A stretch of DNA of 64,000 nucleotides from Arthrobacter psychrochitiniphilus. GTDB lineage: Bacteria > Actinomycetota > Actinomycetes > Actinomycetales > Micrococcaceae. Shown one piece after another: positions 8,538 to 21,506 of this stretch; position 1 is the stretch's first letter, and each line of letters starts with the position of its first letter. A model generated the notes under the pieces. The model searched no databases. It had not been told where the DNA came from and saw only the letters and a program-made list of their open reading frames with translations. Made by a program: the position numbers and the translations under genes. The stretch covers positions 124,001 to 188,000 of the forward strand of contig NZ_QHLZ01000007.1 of NCBI RefSeq assembly GCF_003185915.1. Direction: 5' to 3'.

Positions 8538-10190
8538 GTGACTCCTGAAGAACTTTCTGCCGCCATTGCCACCTGCCTCAAAGATGCCGTCGACGCCGGT
8601 GACCTCACCGTTCCCGTCGAGGCGCTGCCCACGGAAGTCCGTGTGGAGCGGCCCAAGAGCCGCGAGCACGGGGACTGGGCCACCAACATTGCGCTCCAGC
8701 TGGCCAAGCCGGCCGGTGTACCGCCACGCAAAATTGCTGAAGTGCTGCAAAACCGCCTGAGCGAAATCCCCGGAGTGTCGAAGGTGGACATTGCCGGCCC
8801 CGGTTTCTTGAACATCACCGTTGACGCCGCTGCAGCCGGTGAACTGGCCAAGGCCATTGTTGAAGCGGGTGAAAGCTACGGTACCAACACGGCCATGGCG
8901 GGCACCAAGATCAACTTGGAGTTCGTCTCCGCCAACCCCACAGGACCCATTCACTTGGGCGGGACCCGCTGGGCCGCCGTGGGCGATTCCCTGGCCCGTG
9001 TGTTCCAGTCCCAGGGTGCAGATGTCACCCGTGAGTACTACTTCAATGACCACGGCAACCAGATTGATAAGTATGCCCGCTCACTGCTGGCCAGCGCCAA
9101 GGGCGAGCCCGCACCGGAAGACGGTTACGGCGGAGCGTACATTGAGGACATCGCCAACGAGGTGATGGCCAACAACCCCGCCATCCTGGAATCAGAGGAT
9201 CCGCAGGAAGAGTTCCGCGCCCAGGGCGTGGAGCTCATGTTCGCAGCCATCCGCAAGTCTTTGCACGAGTTCGGTGTGGACTTTGATGTCTACTTCCACG
9301 AGAACTCGCTGTTTGAGGACGGCGCAGTAGATAAGCTCCTGGAACAGCTCAAGGGCTCCGGCAACATGTACCTCAAGGACGGCGCCTGGTGGCTGAACTC
9401 CACCGATTACGGCGACGATAAGGACCGCGTTGTCATCAAATCTGATGGCAACGCCGCCTACATTGCCGGTGACATTGCCTACTTCAAGAACAAGCGTGAC
9501 CGCGGCTTTGACCTGTGCATTTACATGCTCGGTGCCGATCACCACGGATATGTGGCCCGGCTCAAGGCCGCAGCTGCAGCCATGGGCGATGACGCTGACC
9601 GCGTTGAGGTGCTCATTGGCCAGATGGTGAACCTGGTCCAGGACGGCAAGCCCGTACGCATGTCCAAGCGTGCTGGCACGGTTGTCACCATGGAAGACCT
9701 CGTAGAGGTTGTTGGCACCGACGCCGCCCGCTACCAGCTGGCCCGCTTCTCCTCGGACTCCAACATTGACATCGATCTGGATGTGCTGACCAAGAAGTCC
9801 AACGAGAACCCCGTGTTCTACGTCCAGTACGCCCATGCACGCACCTGTGCCGTGGCCCGCAACGCAGCAGCAGCCAAGGTTGAGCGCACCGTCTTCGACG
9901 CGAGCCTGCTGCGCCACGTCACCGAATCAGAACTCCTGGCGGTCCTGGGCCAGTACCCGGGCGTGCTCGCATCCGCCGCCGGGTTCCGCGAACCGCACCG
10001 GGTGGCACGCCACCTGGAAGTCATCGCTGGCGCCTACCACCGCTGGTACGACGCCTGCCGCGTCACGCCCATGGGCGAGGGCGCCGTCACTGACACCAAC
10101 CGCACCCGCCTCTGGCTCAACGACGCCGTGGGCCAGGTCCTCGCCAACGGCCTTTCCCTGCTGGGCGTAAGCGCTCCGGAACGGATGTAA
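8538..10190 (+). CDS. argS: Arginyl-tRNA synthetase
   Basis: Class I synthetase that charges tRNA-Arg. The HIGH-type motif is [12 protein letters not shown] and the KMSKS-type motif is RMSKRAG; the C-terminus carries the DALR anticodon-binding domain ([25 protein letters not shown]). With the GTG at 8538 the protein is 550 residues, the normal length; an upstream in-frame ATG at 8478 would lie before the promoter and add a non-conserved tail. lysA starts 3 bases after the stop, the argS-lysA operon arrangement known from Corynebacterium. Confidence 0.97.
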   Translation: MTPEELSAAIATCLKDAVDAGDLTVPVEALPTEVRVERPKSREHGDWATNIALQLAKPAGVPPRKIAEVLQNRLSEIPGVSKVDIAGPGFLNITVDAAAAGELAKAIVEAGESYGTNTAMAGTKINLEFVSANPTGPIHLGGTRWAAVGDSLARVFQSQGADVTREYYFNDHGNQIDKYARSLLASAKGEPAPEDGYGGAYIEDIANEVMANNPAILESEDPQEEFRAQGVELMFAAIRKSLHEFGVDFDVYFHENSLFEDGAVDKLLEQLKGSGNMYLKDGAWWLNSTDYGDDKDRVVIKSDGNAAYIAGDIAYFKNKRDRGFDLCIYMLGADHHGYVARLKAAAAAMGDDADRVEVLIGQMVNLVQDGKPVRMSKRAGTVVTMEDLVEVVGTDAARYQLARFSSDSNIDIDLDVLTKKSNENPVFYVQYAHARTCAVARNAAAAKVERTVFDASLLRHVTESELLAVLGQYPGVLASAAGFREPHRVARHLEVIAGAYHRWYDACRVTPMGEGAVTDTNRTRLWLNDAVGQVLANGLSLLGVSAPERM

Positions 10191-10193
10191 GTA

Positions 10194-11663
10194 ATGACTG
10201 ACACAACACAGGAAATTGCCGGCGCGCAGCTGGCCCCCGAATGGCTGCCCGCCGCCGGGGACCTCAATGAGATGGTGCCTGCAATGTGGGCGCACGACGT
10301 CGAACGCGGCCCAAGCGGCGAAGTCACCATTAGCGGCATTGCGGTCAGCGAACTGAAGGCACAGTTTGGCACGCCGCTCTTTGTCATGAGCGAGGACGAT
10401 TTTCGCGCCCGCGCCCGCACCTTCAAGGATGCCTTCGACGAAGCATTCAAGGACATTTGCGGCGGCGTTGACGTCTACTACGCCGGCAAGGCCTTCCTCT
10501 CCACCGAAGTAGCACGCTGGGTGGACTCCGAAGGGCTACGCCTTGACACCTGCTCCGGTGGAGAACTGGCTGTGGCCCAGCGCGCCGGACTGACAGGGGA
10601 GAAGCTGGGGCTGCACGGCAACAACAAGTCCGCAGCAGAGATCAACCGCGCCCTGGATATGAAGCTGGGACGGATTGTGGTGGACAGTGTGCATGAGCTG
10701 GCACGTGTGGCGGACATCGCCGCCGCCCGCGGAGAAAAGGCCAACGTCATGCTGCGCCTGACCCCGGGCGTCCACGCACACACCCACGAATCCATCGCCA
10801 CGGCGCACGAGGACCAGAAGTTCGGCCTCTCGATGGTCTCCACGGTGGACGGGGTCTCCGCAAACGGCCATGTCCTCAGCGCCGCGGAGTCAGCTGCAAA
10901 GCTTGCCGTGGACTCGGAGAGCATTAACTTCCTAGGCTTCCACGGCCATATCGGCTCGCAGATCTTTGAAGCTGAAGGCTTCGAAATTGCGGCCCGCAAG
11001 TTACTGGCCTTCACCCACAAGATCCAGGAAAAGTACTCCATCACACTGCCCGAACTGGACCTGGGCGGCGGCTACGGCATTGCCTACACCGCGGTGGATA
11101 CCCCGCGCCCGGCTGCCGAGGTCGCCGCGGCAATGGCCGCCGTCGTCCGGGGTACCTGCGCAGAACTGGGGATGGCAGCGCCAAAGATTTCCATTGAGCC
11201 AGGACGGGCAATCGTTGGCTCCACCACCTTCACCCTCTACGAGACCGGCACGCTGAAAACCGTGCAGGTTGAGGTGGATGGCGGGGAAGATGTGACGGCC
11301 CCGCGCCGTTATGTGTCGGTGGATGGCGGCATGAGCGATAACGCCCGGCCAGTGCTGTATGAGGCCGATTATTCGGCGGTTCTGGCCAGCCGCTCCTCTC
11401 ACGAGGCTCCCGCATTGTCCCGAGTAGTGGGCAAACATTGCGAGAGTGGTGACATTGTTGTTAGAGATGTATATCTGCCCAATGACGTGGCGGCCGGGGA
11501 TTTGCTTGCAGTCCCCGGAACGGGCGCGTATTGCTGGGCACTTGCCAGCAATTACAACTACGTGCCCAGACCGCCCGTGGTGGCCGTGAAGAACGGTGCC
11601 GCACGCTTGATAGTGCGCGGCGAAACAGAAGACGATTTGCTGGCACGCGATTTAGGGGCCTAG
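10194..11663 (+). CDS. lysA: Diaminopimelate decarboxylase
   Basis: PLP enzyme of the fold III (alanine racemase-like) class that makes L-lysine from meso-diaminopimelate, the last step of the pathway. The PLP lysine is K99 in YYAGKAF. The glycine-rich LDLGGGYGI segment binds cofactor phosphate, and CESGDI near the C-terminus supplies the substrate-binding cysteine. 489 residues, slightly longer than average through an N-terminal extension of about 45 residues. It lies between argS and hom, so lysine and threonine branches of the aspartate pathway sit in one run of genes. Confidence 0.97.
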   Translation: MTDTTQEIAGAQLAPEWLPAAGDLNEMVPAMWAHDVERGPSGEVTISGIAVSELKAQFGTPLFVMSEDDFRARARTFKDAFDEAFKDICGGVDVYYAGKAFLSTEVARWVDSEGLRLDTCSGGELAVAQRAGLTGEKLGLHGNNKSAAEINRALDMKLGRIVVDSVHELARVADIAAARGEKANVMLRLTPGVHAHTHESIATAHEDQKFGLSMVSTVDGVSANGHVLSAAESAAKLAVDSESINFLGFHGHIGSQIFEAEGFEIAARKLLAFTHKIQEKYSITLPELDLGGGYGIAYTAVDTPRPAAEVAAAMAAVVRGTCAELGMAAPKISIEPGRAIVGSTTFTLYETGTLKTVQVEVDGGEDVTAPRRYVSVDGGMSDNARPVLYEADYSAVLASRSSHEAPALSRVVGKHCESGDIVVRDVYLPNDVAAGDLLAVPGTGAYCWALASNYNYVPRPPVVAVKNGAARLIVRGETEDDLLARDLGA

Positions 11664-11669
11664 AGACCT

Positions 11670-13061
11670 TTGACAGAGCGCAACACCGTGGACACTTCCG
11701 TGTCCGCAAACACTAAAACCTTGAAAGTGGCGCTGCTTGGCGCCGGAAATGTGGGCTCGCAGGTTGCCCGTATTCTGCTTACGGATGCATCCGCACTGGC
11801 CGCCCGCACTGGGGCCCGGCTGGAGCTAGTGGGCATTGCCGTGCGTAACGTTGATGCTCCGCGTGAGGTTGAAATTCCCCGTGAGCTGTTCACCACGGAC
11901 GCCTCAGCGCTCATCCGCAAGGCGGACATTGTGATTGAGCTGATGGGTGGGCTGGAGCCGGCGCGCACGCTGATCCTCGAAGCAATCGAGCATGGCGCCA
12001 CCGTGGTCACCGGCAACAAGGCGCTGCTGGCCGTTGACGGACCCACCCTGTACGAGAAGGCCGACGCCGCCGGTGTCCAGCTTTCCTACGAGGCCGCCGT
12101 GGCTGGTGCTATCCCGATCCTGCGCCCCATCACGGATTCGCTGGCAGGGGATAAGATCACCCGTGTCATGGGCATTGTCAATGGCACCACAAACTTCATT
12201 CTCGATGCCATGGATTCCACGGGCGCAGAATTTGCTGACGCTTTGGCCGAGGCTACCCGCCTGGGCTACGCAGAAGCAGACCCTACTGCCGATGTTGAAG
12301 GTCACGATGCCGCCGCCAAGGGTGCCATCCTGGCCTCGCTCGCCTTCCATACGCGTTTCGCGTTGGAGGATGTGCACTGCGAGGGCATCACCGGTGTGAG
12401 CGCGGGGGACATTGCCGCGGCCAAGGAAGCCGGCTATGTCATCAAGCTGCTGGCGATCGCCGAGAAAATTTCCGTCCCTACAGGTGGTCAAAATAATGAC
12501 GATGGCGGCACCTTCACTACGGGTGTGAGCGTGCGGGTCCACCCCACCCTGATTCCGCGTGAGCACCCCCTGGGTGCGGTTCGCGGCGCCTACAACGCTG
12601 TGTTTGTCGAGGCCGAATCCGCCGGAGAGCTGATGTTCTACGGCCGTGGTGCCGGCGGTTCCCCCACGGCCTCGGCTGTCATGGGTGATGTTGTCTCAGC
12701 AGCGCGGCGCCTAGTATTGGGCGGACCGGGACGCAGTGACTCCACCATTGAGGTGCTGCCGGTGTTGGGCATAGATGCAGTGAAAACCCGGTACTACATC
12801 GGTATGGACGCGGCGGATCAGCCCGGAGTCCTATCAAAGATTTCTGCCTTGTTTGCGGAGAACGGGGTCTCCATTGAGACCATGCGCCAAACGGTGCACC
12901 GTGAGCGCGACGCCAGTGAGAACGGCAGCGCCGCATCGGCGGAGCTGCGCATTGTCACACACCGCGCCAGCGAAGCCGCCTTGGCGGCAACTGTTGAGGC
13001 CATCAATGGCCTTGACATCATTAATTCAGTTACGAGTGTCTTGAGGGTGGAGGGAGTCTAA
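11670..13061 (+). CDS. hom: Homoserine dehydrogenase
   Basis: Reduces aspartate semialdehyde to homoserine with NAD(P)H. The N-terminal Rossmann motif is [11 protein letters not shown], the catalytic domain follows ([12 protein letters not shown]), and a C-terminal ACT domain ([19 protein letters not shown]) is expected to give threonine feedback control. The start is uncertain: TTG at 11670 lies 6 bases after lysA, while in-frame GTG codons occur at 11688 and 11700; none has a strong ribosome binding site. The stop overlaps the thrC ATG by one base. Confidence 0.96.
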   Translation: MTERNTVDTSVSANTKTLKVALLGAGNVGSQVARILLTDASALAARTGARLELVGIAVRNVDAPREVEIPRELFTTDASALIRKADIVIELMGGLEPARTLILEAIEHGATVVTGNKALLAVDGPTLYEKADAAGVQLSYEAAVAGAIPILRPITDSLAGDKITRVMGIVNGTTNFILDAMDSTGAEFADALAEATRLGYAEADPTADVEGHDAAAKGAILASLAFHTRFALEDVHCEGITGVSAGDIAAAKEAGYVIKLLAIAEKISVPTGGQNNDDGGTFTTGVSVRVHPTLIPREHPLGAVRGAYNAVFVEAESAGELMFYGRGAGGSPTASAVMGDVVSAARRLVLGGPGRSDSTIEVLPVLGIDAVKTRYYIGMDAADQPGVLSKISALFAENGVSIETMRQTVHRERDASENGSAASAELRIVTHRASEAALAATVEAINGLDIINSVTSVLRVEGV

Positions 13062-14164
13062 TGGCTCACCAGTGGCGCGGAGTAGTCCGCGAATATGCAG
13101 AACGCCTGCCGGTAACGGCAGAAACTAAGATCATCACCCTGGGTGAAGGCGGCACACCCCTGGTGTACGCGCAGCACCTCTCAGCCTTGACGGGTTCCAA
13201 TGTGTACCTGAAGGTGGAGGGCATGAACCCCACCGGTTCCTTCAAGGACCGGGGCATGACCATGGCCATGACAGCTGCCGTTGCAGCCGGAGCCAAGGCA
13301 GTTGTCTGCGCCTCCACGGGCAACACCTCGGCATCGGCTGCAGCCTATGCCAAGGCTGCCGGATTGACCTGTGCGGTGCTAGTGCCTGAAGGCAAGATCT
13401 CCATGGGCAAGCTCAGCCAGGCCGTAGCCCACGGTGCCACCATTTTGCAGGTTGACGGAAACTTTGACAACTGCCTGGACGTGGCCCGCAAGCTTGCAGA
13501 TTCCTACCCGGTGTTCCTGGTCAACTCGGTCAACCCTGCCCGTATTGAGGGTCAGAAGACTGGTGCCTTCGAGGTTGTTGACGCCTTGGGCGACGCCCCG
13601 GATTACCATGTACTGCCCGTAGGCAACGCAGGAAACATCAGCGCTTACTGGCGCGGCTACAAGGAATACTGCGCGCCCTACGAGTCAGCAGAAAATGGCA
13701 CCCTGCCGGCAGTGTCCACGCACACCCCCATCATGTGGGGCTTCCAGGCAGCCGGGGCAGCCCCGTTTGTGGCAGGCCACCCCATCACCGAGCCGGACAC
13801 CATTGCCACGGCCATCCGCATTGGCAACCCGGCGTCCTGGGACATGGCAATTGCCGCCCGTGACGAATCCGGGGGAGTCATCGAAGCTGTCACAGATGAA
13901 GAGATCCTTGCCGCCCACCGCTGGCTCTCCGCCAAGGAAGGCGTCTTTGTGGAGCCCGGCTCCGCAGCCGGTGTTGCTGGTCTGATCAAGAAGCATGCGG
14001 CGGGGGATGTACCAACCGGTAAAACCTTTGTCATCACCGTTACCGGCCACGGCCTGAAGGATCCTGACTGGGCCCTGAAGAACGCTGACGGCAGTTCCGC
14101 CGCACCCAAATCCGTGCCCTTTGACGTGGTAACAGTTGCCGGCGCACTGGGACTGACGGACTAG
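13061..14164 (+). CDS. thrC: Threonine synthase
   Basis: PLP-dependent fold II enzyme that converts O-phosphohomoserine to threonine. The PLP lysine is K62 in [10 protein letters not shown]. 367 residues is the shorter actinobacterial/Bacillus-type form rather than the longer E. coli type. The start overlaps the hom stop by one base, which points to translational coupling. thrB follows after 8 bases. Confidence 0.97.
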   Translation: MAHQWRGVVREYAERLPVTAETKIITLGEGGTPLVYAQHLSALTGSNVYLKVEGMNPTGSFKDRGMTMAMTAAVAAGAKAVVCASTGNTSASAAAYAKAAGLTCAVLVPEGKISMGKLSQAVAHGATILQVDGNFDNCLDVARKLADSYPVFLVNSVNPARIEGQKTGAFEVVDALGDAPDYHVLPVGNAGNISAYWRGYKEYCAPYESAENGTLPAVSTHTPIMWGFQAAGAAPFVAGHPITEPDTIATAIRIGNPASWDMAIAARDESGGVIEAVTDEEILAAHRWLSAKEGVFVEPGSAAGVAGLIKKHAAGDVPTGKTFVITVTGHGLKDPDWALKNADGSSAAPKSVPFDVVTVAGALGLTD

Positions 14165-14172
14165 CCGCAATC

Positions 14173-15186
14173 ATGACAGGGTCCACCATGACACCCCCGC
14201 TTTCAAAAAACCCGCTTTCAAAAAACCCGCTTTTGAAAACCCCGCTTTCGAAAACCACCGTCACGGTGCGCGTTCCAGGCACCAGCGCCAACCTTGGCCC
14301 CGGCTTTGATTCGTTGGGTTTGGCAGTTTCGCTCTATGACACCTTGAACATCACCACAAGTGATGTTCCGGGACTGGAATTTGAGCTCAGCGGGGAAGGG
14401 GAACAAGTTCTCCCTCGGGATGAGAGCCACCTCGTGGTGAAGACCCTTGACATTGCCTGGTCACGCCTTGGGTACAGCCGTGTGGGAGTACGGGTCAGTG
14501 CACACAACGTGCTCCCGCACGGCCGTGGCCTGGGCTCCTCGGCTTCGGCAATTGTGGCTGCCATCATGGCCGCCAACGCGCTGGTGGCCCCGGAAGATCA
14601 GCAGGACAAGGCGTGGGTTCTCCAGCTCGCCTCAGAGTTGGAAGGCCACCCGGATAACGTAGCACCGGCCATCTTCGGTGCCGTTGCGCTTTCATGGCAG
14701 GACGGTGAGGGATACTTCAGCGCCAGGGCCACCCCGTTGGAAGCGGTGGTTCCCGTGGTGGCCATCCCGGATGTGGAGCTCAAAACCGAACGGGCTCGCG
14801 GAATGCTTCCTGCCAGCGTCCCGCACGCTGATGCTGCAGCGAACTCCGGGCGGGCGGCGCTGCTTATGCACGCGCTGACCACCGAGCCTTCATTGCTGCT
14901 GGCCGGTACCCGCGATTATTTGCACCAGGATTACCGGGCGGAGGCCATGCCAGCTAGTGCCGCGCTCGTCGCTAGTCTGCGGGCCGCAGGCTACGCCGCT
15001 TTCATTTCCGGAGCCGGCCCCACCGTCATGGTGCTGGCCAACGGCTCCGAGCAGGCGCACGCCGCAGTCCAAAGCATCATCGAAGCTGGTGCTGTGGCAT
15101 CAAATGCCAGCCAAGGCGGCGTGTCGTGGCGTGTAGAGCGGCTACAGGTAGACCTCGAAGGTGCTAAAGTGGAAGTGCATCCTTAG
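14173..15186 (+). CDS. thrB: Homoserine kinase
   Basis: GHMP-family kinase that phosphorylates homoserine for ThrC. The ATP-binding motif is PHGRGLGSSASA, with the N-terminal segment VRVPGTSANLGPGFDSLG. Homologues usually begin close to that segment. Here about 32 residues precede it, made of a proline/serine/lysine repeat coded by four 15-base units. Starts at 14173 and 14188 are both possible; neither has a good ribosome binding site. The gene completes the hom-thrC-thrB set. Confidence 0.95.
   Translation: MTGSTMTPPLSKNPLSKNPLLKTPLSKTTVTVRVPGTSANLGPGFDSLGLAVSLYDTLNITTSDVPGLEFELSGEGEQVLPRDESHLVVKTLDIAWSRLGYSRVGVRVSAHNVLPHGRGLGSSASAIVAAIMAANALVAPEDQQDKAWVLQLASELEGHPDNVAPAIFGAVALSWQDGEGYFSARATPLEAVVPVVAIPDVELKTERARGMLPASVPHADAAANSGRAALLMHALTTEPSLLLAGTRDYLHQDYRAEAMPASAALVASLRAAGYAAFISGAGPTVMVLANGSEQAHAAVQSIIEAGAVASNASQGGVSWRVERLQVDLEGAKVEVHP
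14196..14255 (+). repeat. 15-bp tandem repeat in thrB 5' end
   Basis: Four adjacent 15-base units beginning CCCGCTTT, the first two identical and the last two slightly diverged. Each codes for five residues of the PLSKN/PLLKT/PLSKT type, so changes in copy number keep the frame. Confidence 0.9.
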
Positions 15187-15525
15187 CCCACAAACACTTT
15201 CCCTGCAATGGCTGTTAGCCAGCTGATGCGGAATTGAACAATGTTTGTTTGGCTGGCGATGCCACTCTTGCGGCCTGCACGTTCTTGAGCGGTGCCCGTT
15301 GGAACAATCCATGGCAGCCGCCCGATTGATCTTAAGAATCGCTCCCATTTGAGAAAAGATTCAAAGAGTGAACTACACCATTCCCTGATAGATCCGGTAT
15401 TTCGGGCACGGGAATGGAACCTCAGAAATTTCCCAATGCAAGCCAGTGCGGCAGCAGCGGGGAGTCTGACACTAATCATCGCGGCCCCAATCATTGGGCC
15501 CGCCATCGAGGGGGAAGGATCCTTC
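15187..15525 (+). promoter_or_regulatory. rho leader region, 339 bp
   Basis: No gene is supported here. The rho frame stays open upstream from 15292 to the start at 15526, but the translation has no conservation signal and no ribosome binding site. The region must hold the rho promoter; no convincing -35/-10 pair was found. Rho genes are commonly autoregulated by termination in the leader, for which this length would suffice; that is inference. Confidence 0.4.
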
Positions 15526-17799
<2,274 letters not shown>

Positions 17800-17810
17800 C
17801 TAAGCTAACT

Positions 17811-17897
17811 AAACCGCCTCTATTGTGAAGGGGCCCTGCACACTTCCCGGACGCCCGGAAGCGTGCACCCGGGGCCCCTTCACAACGACGGCGGTTT
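17811..17897. terminator. Large hairpin between rho and prfA
   Basis: Nested complementarity: 17811-17818 pairs with 17890-17897, TTGTGAAGGGGCCC from 17823 pairs with GGGGCCCCTTCACAA ending at 17885, and an inner imperfect stem closes the middle. No U-tract follows, so a Rho-dependent or processing role is as likely as intrinsic termination. Confidence 0.7.
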
Positions 17898-17974
17898 CGT
17901 GCGTTAAACAACCAACGTGTTTCGCTCTGACAAGAGTAATTAGACTTGACCAACGTCGAGAGAGGTTTTTTTAA

Positions 17975-19048
17975 ATGTTTGAATCCATCCACGGTTTGCT
18001 TGATGAGCATGCCGAGCTGCAGATGCGCCTCAGCGAGCCTGAAGTACACGCCGATCAGGGATTGGCACGTAAACTGGGCCGCCGCTATGCCGAATTGAGC
18101 AACGTGGTTGAGGGCTACCACCAGGTGGAGACTTTGGGCGATGATCTAGAAGCAGCCAAGGAAATGGCCTCCGAGGATGCTGAGTTTGCCGCGGAGGTCC
18201 CCGTTCTTGAAGCGGCCTTGGCAGCGGCACAGGAGAAGCTGCGCCGCCTGCTCATCCCGCGCGATCCCGATGACGCCCGTGATGTAATTCTTGAAGTCAA
18301 GGCCGGCGAAGGTGGTGACGAGGCTGCCTTGTTCGCGGCTGACTTGGTACGCATGTACACCCGGTACGCGGAAAGCCGTGGGTGGAAGACTGAGGTCATC
18401 TCAGCCACCCACTCCGATTTGGGCGGCTACAAGGATATTTCCATTGCTGTTAAGGGACGCTCCAACGATCCCGCCGAGGGTGTTTTTGCCCGGCTGAAGT
18501 TTGAAGGCGGCGTGCACCGTGTACAGCGTGTGCCTGCTACGGAATCTCAGGGACGAATTCACACTTCTGCGGCCGGCGTTTTGGTGCTGCCCGAAGTTGA
18601 CGAGCCTGAGGAAGTAGACATCAGTCAGAACGACCTCAAGATCGACGTTTACCGTTCATCGGGCCCCGGTGGCCAGTCAGTTAACACCACCGACTCCGCC
18701 GTTCGCATCACCCACTTGCCCACAGGCATTGTGGTAGCCATGCAGAATGAGAAGTCGCAGCTGCAGAACCGTGAAGCAGGTATGCGCGTGCTGCGTGCCC
18801 GCATCTTGGCCCACCAGCAGGCCATCATCGACGCCGAAAACTCCGCAGTGCGTAAGTCACAGATCCGCACCATGGACCGTTCCGAGCGTATCCGTACCTA
18901 CAACTACCCGGAAAACCGGATCGCGGATCACCGTACCGGTTACAAGGCCTACAACCTTGACGCTGTCATGAACGGTGACTTGGAGCCGGTTGTGCAGTCA
19001 GCCATCGAGATGGATGAGCAGGCACGATTGGACGCCATTGGTGACTAG
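17975..19048 (+). CDS. prfA: Peptide chain release factor 1
   Basis: Reads stop codons UAA and UAG and triggers peptidyl-tRNA hydrolysis. The catalytic GGQ is near residue 233 in [16 protein letters not shown]; the preceding [15 protein letters not shown] segment is the family signature. 357 residues, full length. GAGAGG sits upstream of the ATG. The prmC start overlaps the end by 8 bases, and PrmC methylates the GGQ glutamine, so the two act together. Confidence 0.97.
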   Translation: MFESIHGLLDEHAELQMRLSEPEVHADQGLARKLGRRYAELSNVVEGYHQVETLGDDLEAAKEMASEDAEFAAEVPVLEAALAAAQEKLRRLLIPRDPDDARDVILEVKAGEGGDEAALFAADLVRMYTRYAESRGWKTEVISATHSDLGGYKDISIAVKGRSNDPAEGVFARLKFEGGVHRVQRVPATESQGRIHTSAAGVLVLPEVDEPEEVDISQNDLKIDVYRSSGPGGQSVNTTDSAVRITHLPTGIVVAMQNEKSQLQNREAGMRVLRARILAHQQAIIDAENSAVRKSQIRTMDRSERIRTYNYPENRIADHRTGYKAYNLDAVMNGDLEPVVQSAIEMDEQARLDAIGD

Positions 19049-20066
19049 TCCCCACTCGCCGGCCGAAGAAATCGCTGGGGCGATTTCCCCGGAACCTGGC
19101 GAGCGTGGGCCCACCCACTCGCCGGCCGAAGAAATCGCTGGCGCGATTTCCCCGGAACCTGGCGAGCGTGGGCCCACCCACTTGCCGGCCGAAGAAATCG
19201 CTGGCGCCACCTTACTGGCTGACGCTGTCAAGGACGCAACGGCCGTGTTGGCTGCTGCTGGTGTTCCCACACCGGCTGTGGATGCGCAGCTTTTGGCCGC
19301 TCATTTGCTGGGCGTGAGCCGCGGTGAACTCGGTGCCATGCTTTTTGGTACAGCTGTGTCACCTGTTGGCTACGAGGAATTTGTGGCTCGACGTGCAGCG
19401 CGGGAACCGTTGCAACACATCACCGGAGTGGCGTATTTTAGGCACCTGGAATTGGCAGTTGGCAAGGGAGTTTTTGTACCTCGGCCGGAAACTGAATCTG
19501 TAGTTCAGCTAGGGATTGACTTTTTAACTCAGCTGCGCCAGGAACGTGGTGATGCGGCCAAGCTCATTGCCGTGGACCTTGGTACGGGATCCGGAGCAAT
19601 AGCAGGAGCCATGGCCACTGAAGTGGCGGGCAGCTCCGTATACGCTGTGGAGCTCAGTGACGATGCCTTTGACTGGGCTGCCAAGAATTTATCCGGCACA
19701 GGTGTCACTTTGCTGCACGGCGATATGCGCGATGCCTTTGCGGAGCTCAATGGAACTGTGGATGTGGTGGTTTCCAATCCGCCATATATTCCTGCAGCAG
19801 CCATCCCGAGGGACCTTGAAGTACGGTTGCATGATCCCCACATGGCACTTTACGGCGGGGGAGAAGACGGTATGGAAATGCCCGTCGCGGCGCAGGCCAC
19901 GGCCGCACGGTTGTTACACCCGGGTGGATTTTTTGTCATGGAACATGCCGAAGTTCAGGCAGCCCAAATGGCAGAACTCTTCAGTAAAAGCGGGCACTGG
20001 GATGACGTGCGCACGCACATGGATCTGACCGGTAGGGACAGGGCCACCAGCGGCATCCGGCGCTGA
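19041..20066 (+). CDS. prmC: Release factor glutamine methyltransferase
   Basis: SAM-dependent N5-glutamine methyltransferase for RF1/RF2. SAM-binding DLGTGSGAI lies in the middle and the catalytic NPPY is at residues 246-249 (SNPPYIP). The GTG at 19041 overlaps the prfA stop and is the only start joined to the operon. With this start the protein is 341 residues, some 50 more than usual. The surplus is an N-terminal stretch in which a 21-residue unit (beginning [10 protein letters not shown]) occurs twice and a third time in part, coded by 63-bp tandem repeats. If translation starts further in, the repeats would be untranslated spacer. Confidence 0.93.
   Translation: MTSPHSPAEEIAGAISPEPGERGPTHSPAEEIAGAISPEPGERGPTHLPAEEIAGATLLADAVKDATAVLAAAGVPTPAVDAQLLAAHLLGVSRGELGAMLFGTAVSPVGYEEFVARRAAREPLQHITGVAYFRHLELAVGKGVFVPRPETESVVQLGIDFLTQLRQERGDAAKLIAVDLGTGSGAIAGAMATEVAGSSVYAVELSDDAFDWAAKNLSGTGVTLLHGDMRDAFAELNGTVDVVVSNPPYIPAAAIPRDLEVRLHDPHMALYGGGEDGMEMPVAAQATAARLLHPGGFFVMEHAEVQAAQMAELFSKSGHWDDVRTHMDLTGRDRATSGIRR
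19053..19207 (+). repeat. 63-bp tandem repeat at the prfA-prmC junction
   Basis: Units at 19053-19115 and 19116-19178 differ at one base; a third partial unit runs to 19207. Each full unit can fold: GAAATCGC pairs with GCGATTTC around a 4-base loop and CTCGCC near the start pairs with GGCGAG further on. The unit is a multiple of three and stays in the prmC frame. Confidence 0.93.
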
Positions 20067-20138
20067 ACATTGGAAGTAAACATGGTGATTGAACTGGCGC
20101 GTTGCACTCTGTGGACGCCGTGATGAAAGAATGGTCTT

Positions 20139-20996
20139 GTGAGTACCACTTCCTATAACTGCACCAATGAAGAGCAGCGCGCCGAGGGCCTGGCCCATGC
20201 GCAGAAGGCCATTGCGGCCAAGCAGACTGTCGTCATGCCCACAGACACTGTCTATGGGATCGCCGCGGACGCGTTCTCTCCACAGGCCGTAGCCACACTG
20301 CTGGCTTCCAAGGGCCGTGGCCGCAGCATGCCGCCGCCGGTTCTCATCCCTCGGATCGGCACCATGGAGGGTCTGGCCGTTGATATCCCTGACGACGCCC
20401 GCAAATTGGCCGAAAAGTATTGGCCTGGCCCGCTGACCATCATCTTCCATGCTCAGCCCACCTTGACATGGGATCTGGGCGAAACCAAGGGTACCGTTGC
20501 GCTGCGCGTGCCAGATGATCAGTTGGCCCTGGACCTGCTGACCCTCACGGGACCACTTGCTGTATCCAGTGCCAACAGGACCGGGCAGCCCGCAGCGCAG
20601 ACCGGATCCGATGCCAGGTCACAGCTGGGCGAATCTGTGGAAGTGTATTTGGAAAGCGGATTCCGTCCGCTCGAAGGTACAGAGCCCATTCCCTCCACGA
20701 TTGTTGACGCCACCGGTCTGCGTTTGCGCTTGGTGCGTGAAGGTGCGATCTCGTTGGCTGAGATCAAGACAATGATTCCCAGCGCCTTGGGCGCAGACGT
20801 GGACCCGGAAATGTGGTTGCCTTCAAATCTGAGTAGCCCCGACGCTGCGGAAGTCTCTGAGGTTGCACAGACCCCTGACGCTGCGGATGCTTCTGATGAG
20901 ACGGATACTTCTGAAGAGGCGGATGCCGCAGCTGAGGTCACGGACGGCGATCGTGACGCTGTGAAACCGGCGCAGGACGGTCCCTCAGAGGTTTAG
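20139..20996 (+). CDS. tsaC: L-threonylcarbamoyladenylate synthase
   Basis: YrdC/Sua5-domain enzyme that makes threonylcarbamoyl-AMP, the intermediate for the t6A modification next to the tRNA anticodon. The YrdC fold covers about residues 1-215 (VVMPTDTVYGIAADA; KGRGRSMPPPVLIP; SSANRTGQPA). Residues from about 228 to 285 form an acidic, alanine/glutamate/aspartate-rich tail not found in the minimal YrdC enzyme and not resembling the Sua5 domain. GTG at 20139 is chosen because the conserved part begins directly after it; a weak AAGAAT box lies 6 bases upstream. It follows prmC, a usual actinobacterial order. Confidence 0.92.
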   Translation: MSTTSYNCTNEEQRAEGLAHAQKAIAAKQTVVMPTDTVYGIAADAFSPQAVATLLASKGRGRSMPPPVLIPRIGTMEGLAVDIPDDARKLAEKYWPGPLTIIFHAQPTLTWDLGETKGTVALRVPDDQLALDLLTLTGPLAVSSANRTGQPAAQTGSDARSQLGESVEVYLESGFRPLEGTEPIPSTIVDATGLRLRLVREGAISLAEIKTMIPSALGADVDPEMWLPSNLSSPDAAEVSEVAQTPDAADASDETDTSEEADAAAEVTDGDRDAVKPAQDGPSEV

Positions 20997-21506
20997 GGCC
21001 CGGGCGCATTGGTCACGGAAATCTCGGCGGAAGTGGGGAACCGTGCAGTGACCCAACCTAGCGGTAGCACGTTCAACGGCTCGCCCACAGACGTGCGTTG
21101 TTCTGGGGAACATCATCACCCTAGAAGACACGGACAAGCGCGTGTGGGTGGCTATCTCTCGAGTGACGATCATGATGAGAATTTCACTGCTGTTTTTATC
21201 TGTCGCAGGACTTCCGGACTGAATCTGAGATGCCACTCGGGCGGCACTGCCTGAGGAAGGCGTTGTTGCATCTAGACCGGCTGCCCGCAATGGGGATGCT
21301 TGTGGCTCATTCCCCCGGTGGGCATCTAAGGATGTTCACCCAGCCCAACCAACTAGCAGCCTTGATCGCCGCATTTCACGCCGAGGTATCCGGCTATGAA
21401 TGGGGCGGAGGATAAAAATACTGTGCACCGTACCAAAATTCTGTTGCACAAGGGTCAGTAGATATCCAGGTATGTCCTTCATTCCTTACGTCAAAGGAAA
21501 CCCACC
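20997..21506. other. Decayed intergenic region, 510 bp
   Basis: No intact gene. One open frame near 21290-21415 ends in a stretch (GMLVAHSPGGHLRMFTQPNQ and following) that faintly resembles the C-terminal histidine region of alpha/beta hydrolases, but this is too short to call. The region reads as degenerating gene debris upstream of a second gene remnant. Confidence 0.35.

Noticed and set aside
6837..8538. Functional link between tRNA-Arg(CCG) and argS
   Set aside because: They lie on opposite strands with separate promoters and an unrelated transporter gene between them; proximity is probably chance.
19053..19207. CRISPR-like array
   Set aside because: The repeats are directly adjacent with no spacers and are in a coding frame; no cas genes nearby.
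18998..19270. Minus-strand repeat-containing frame at the prfA-prmC junction
   Set aside because: Open only because the 63-bp repeat happens to lack stops in that frame; prmC on the plus strand explains it.
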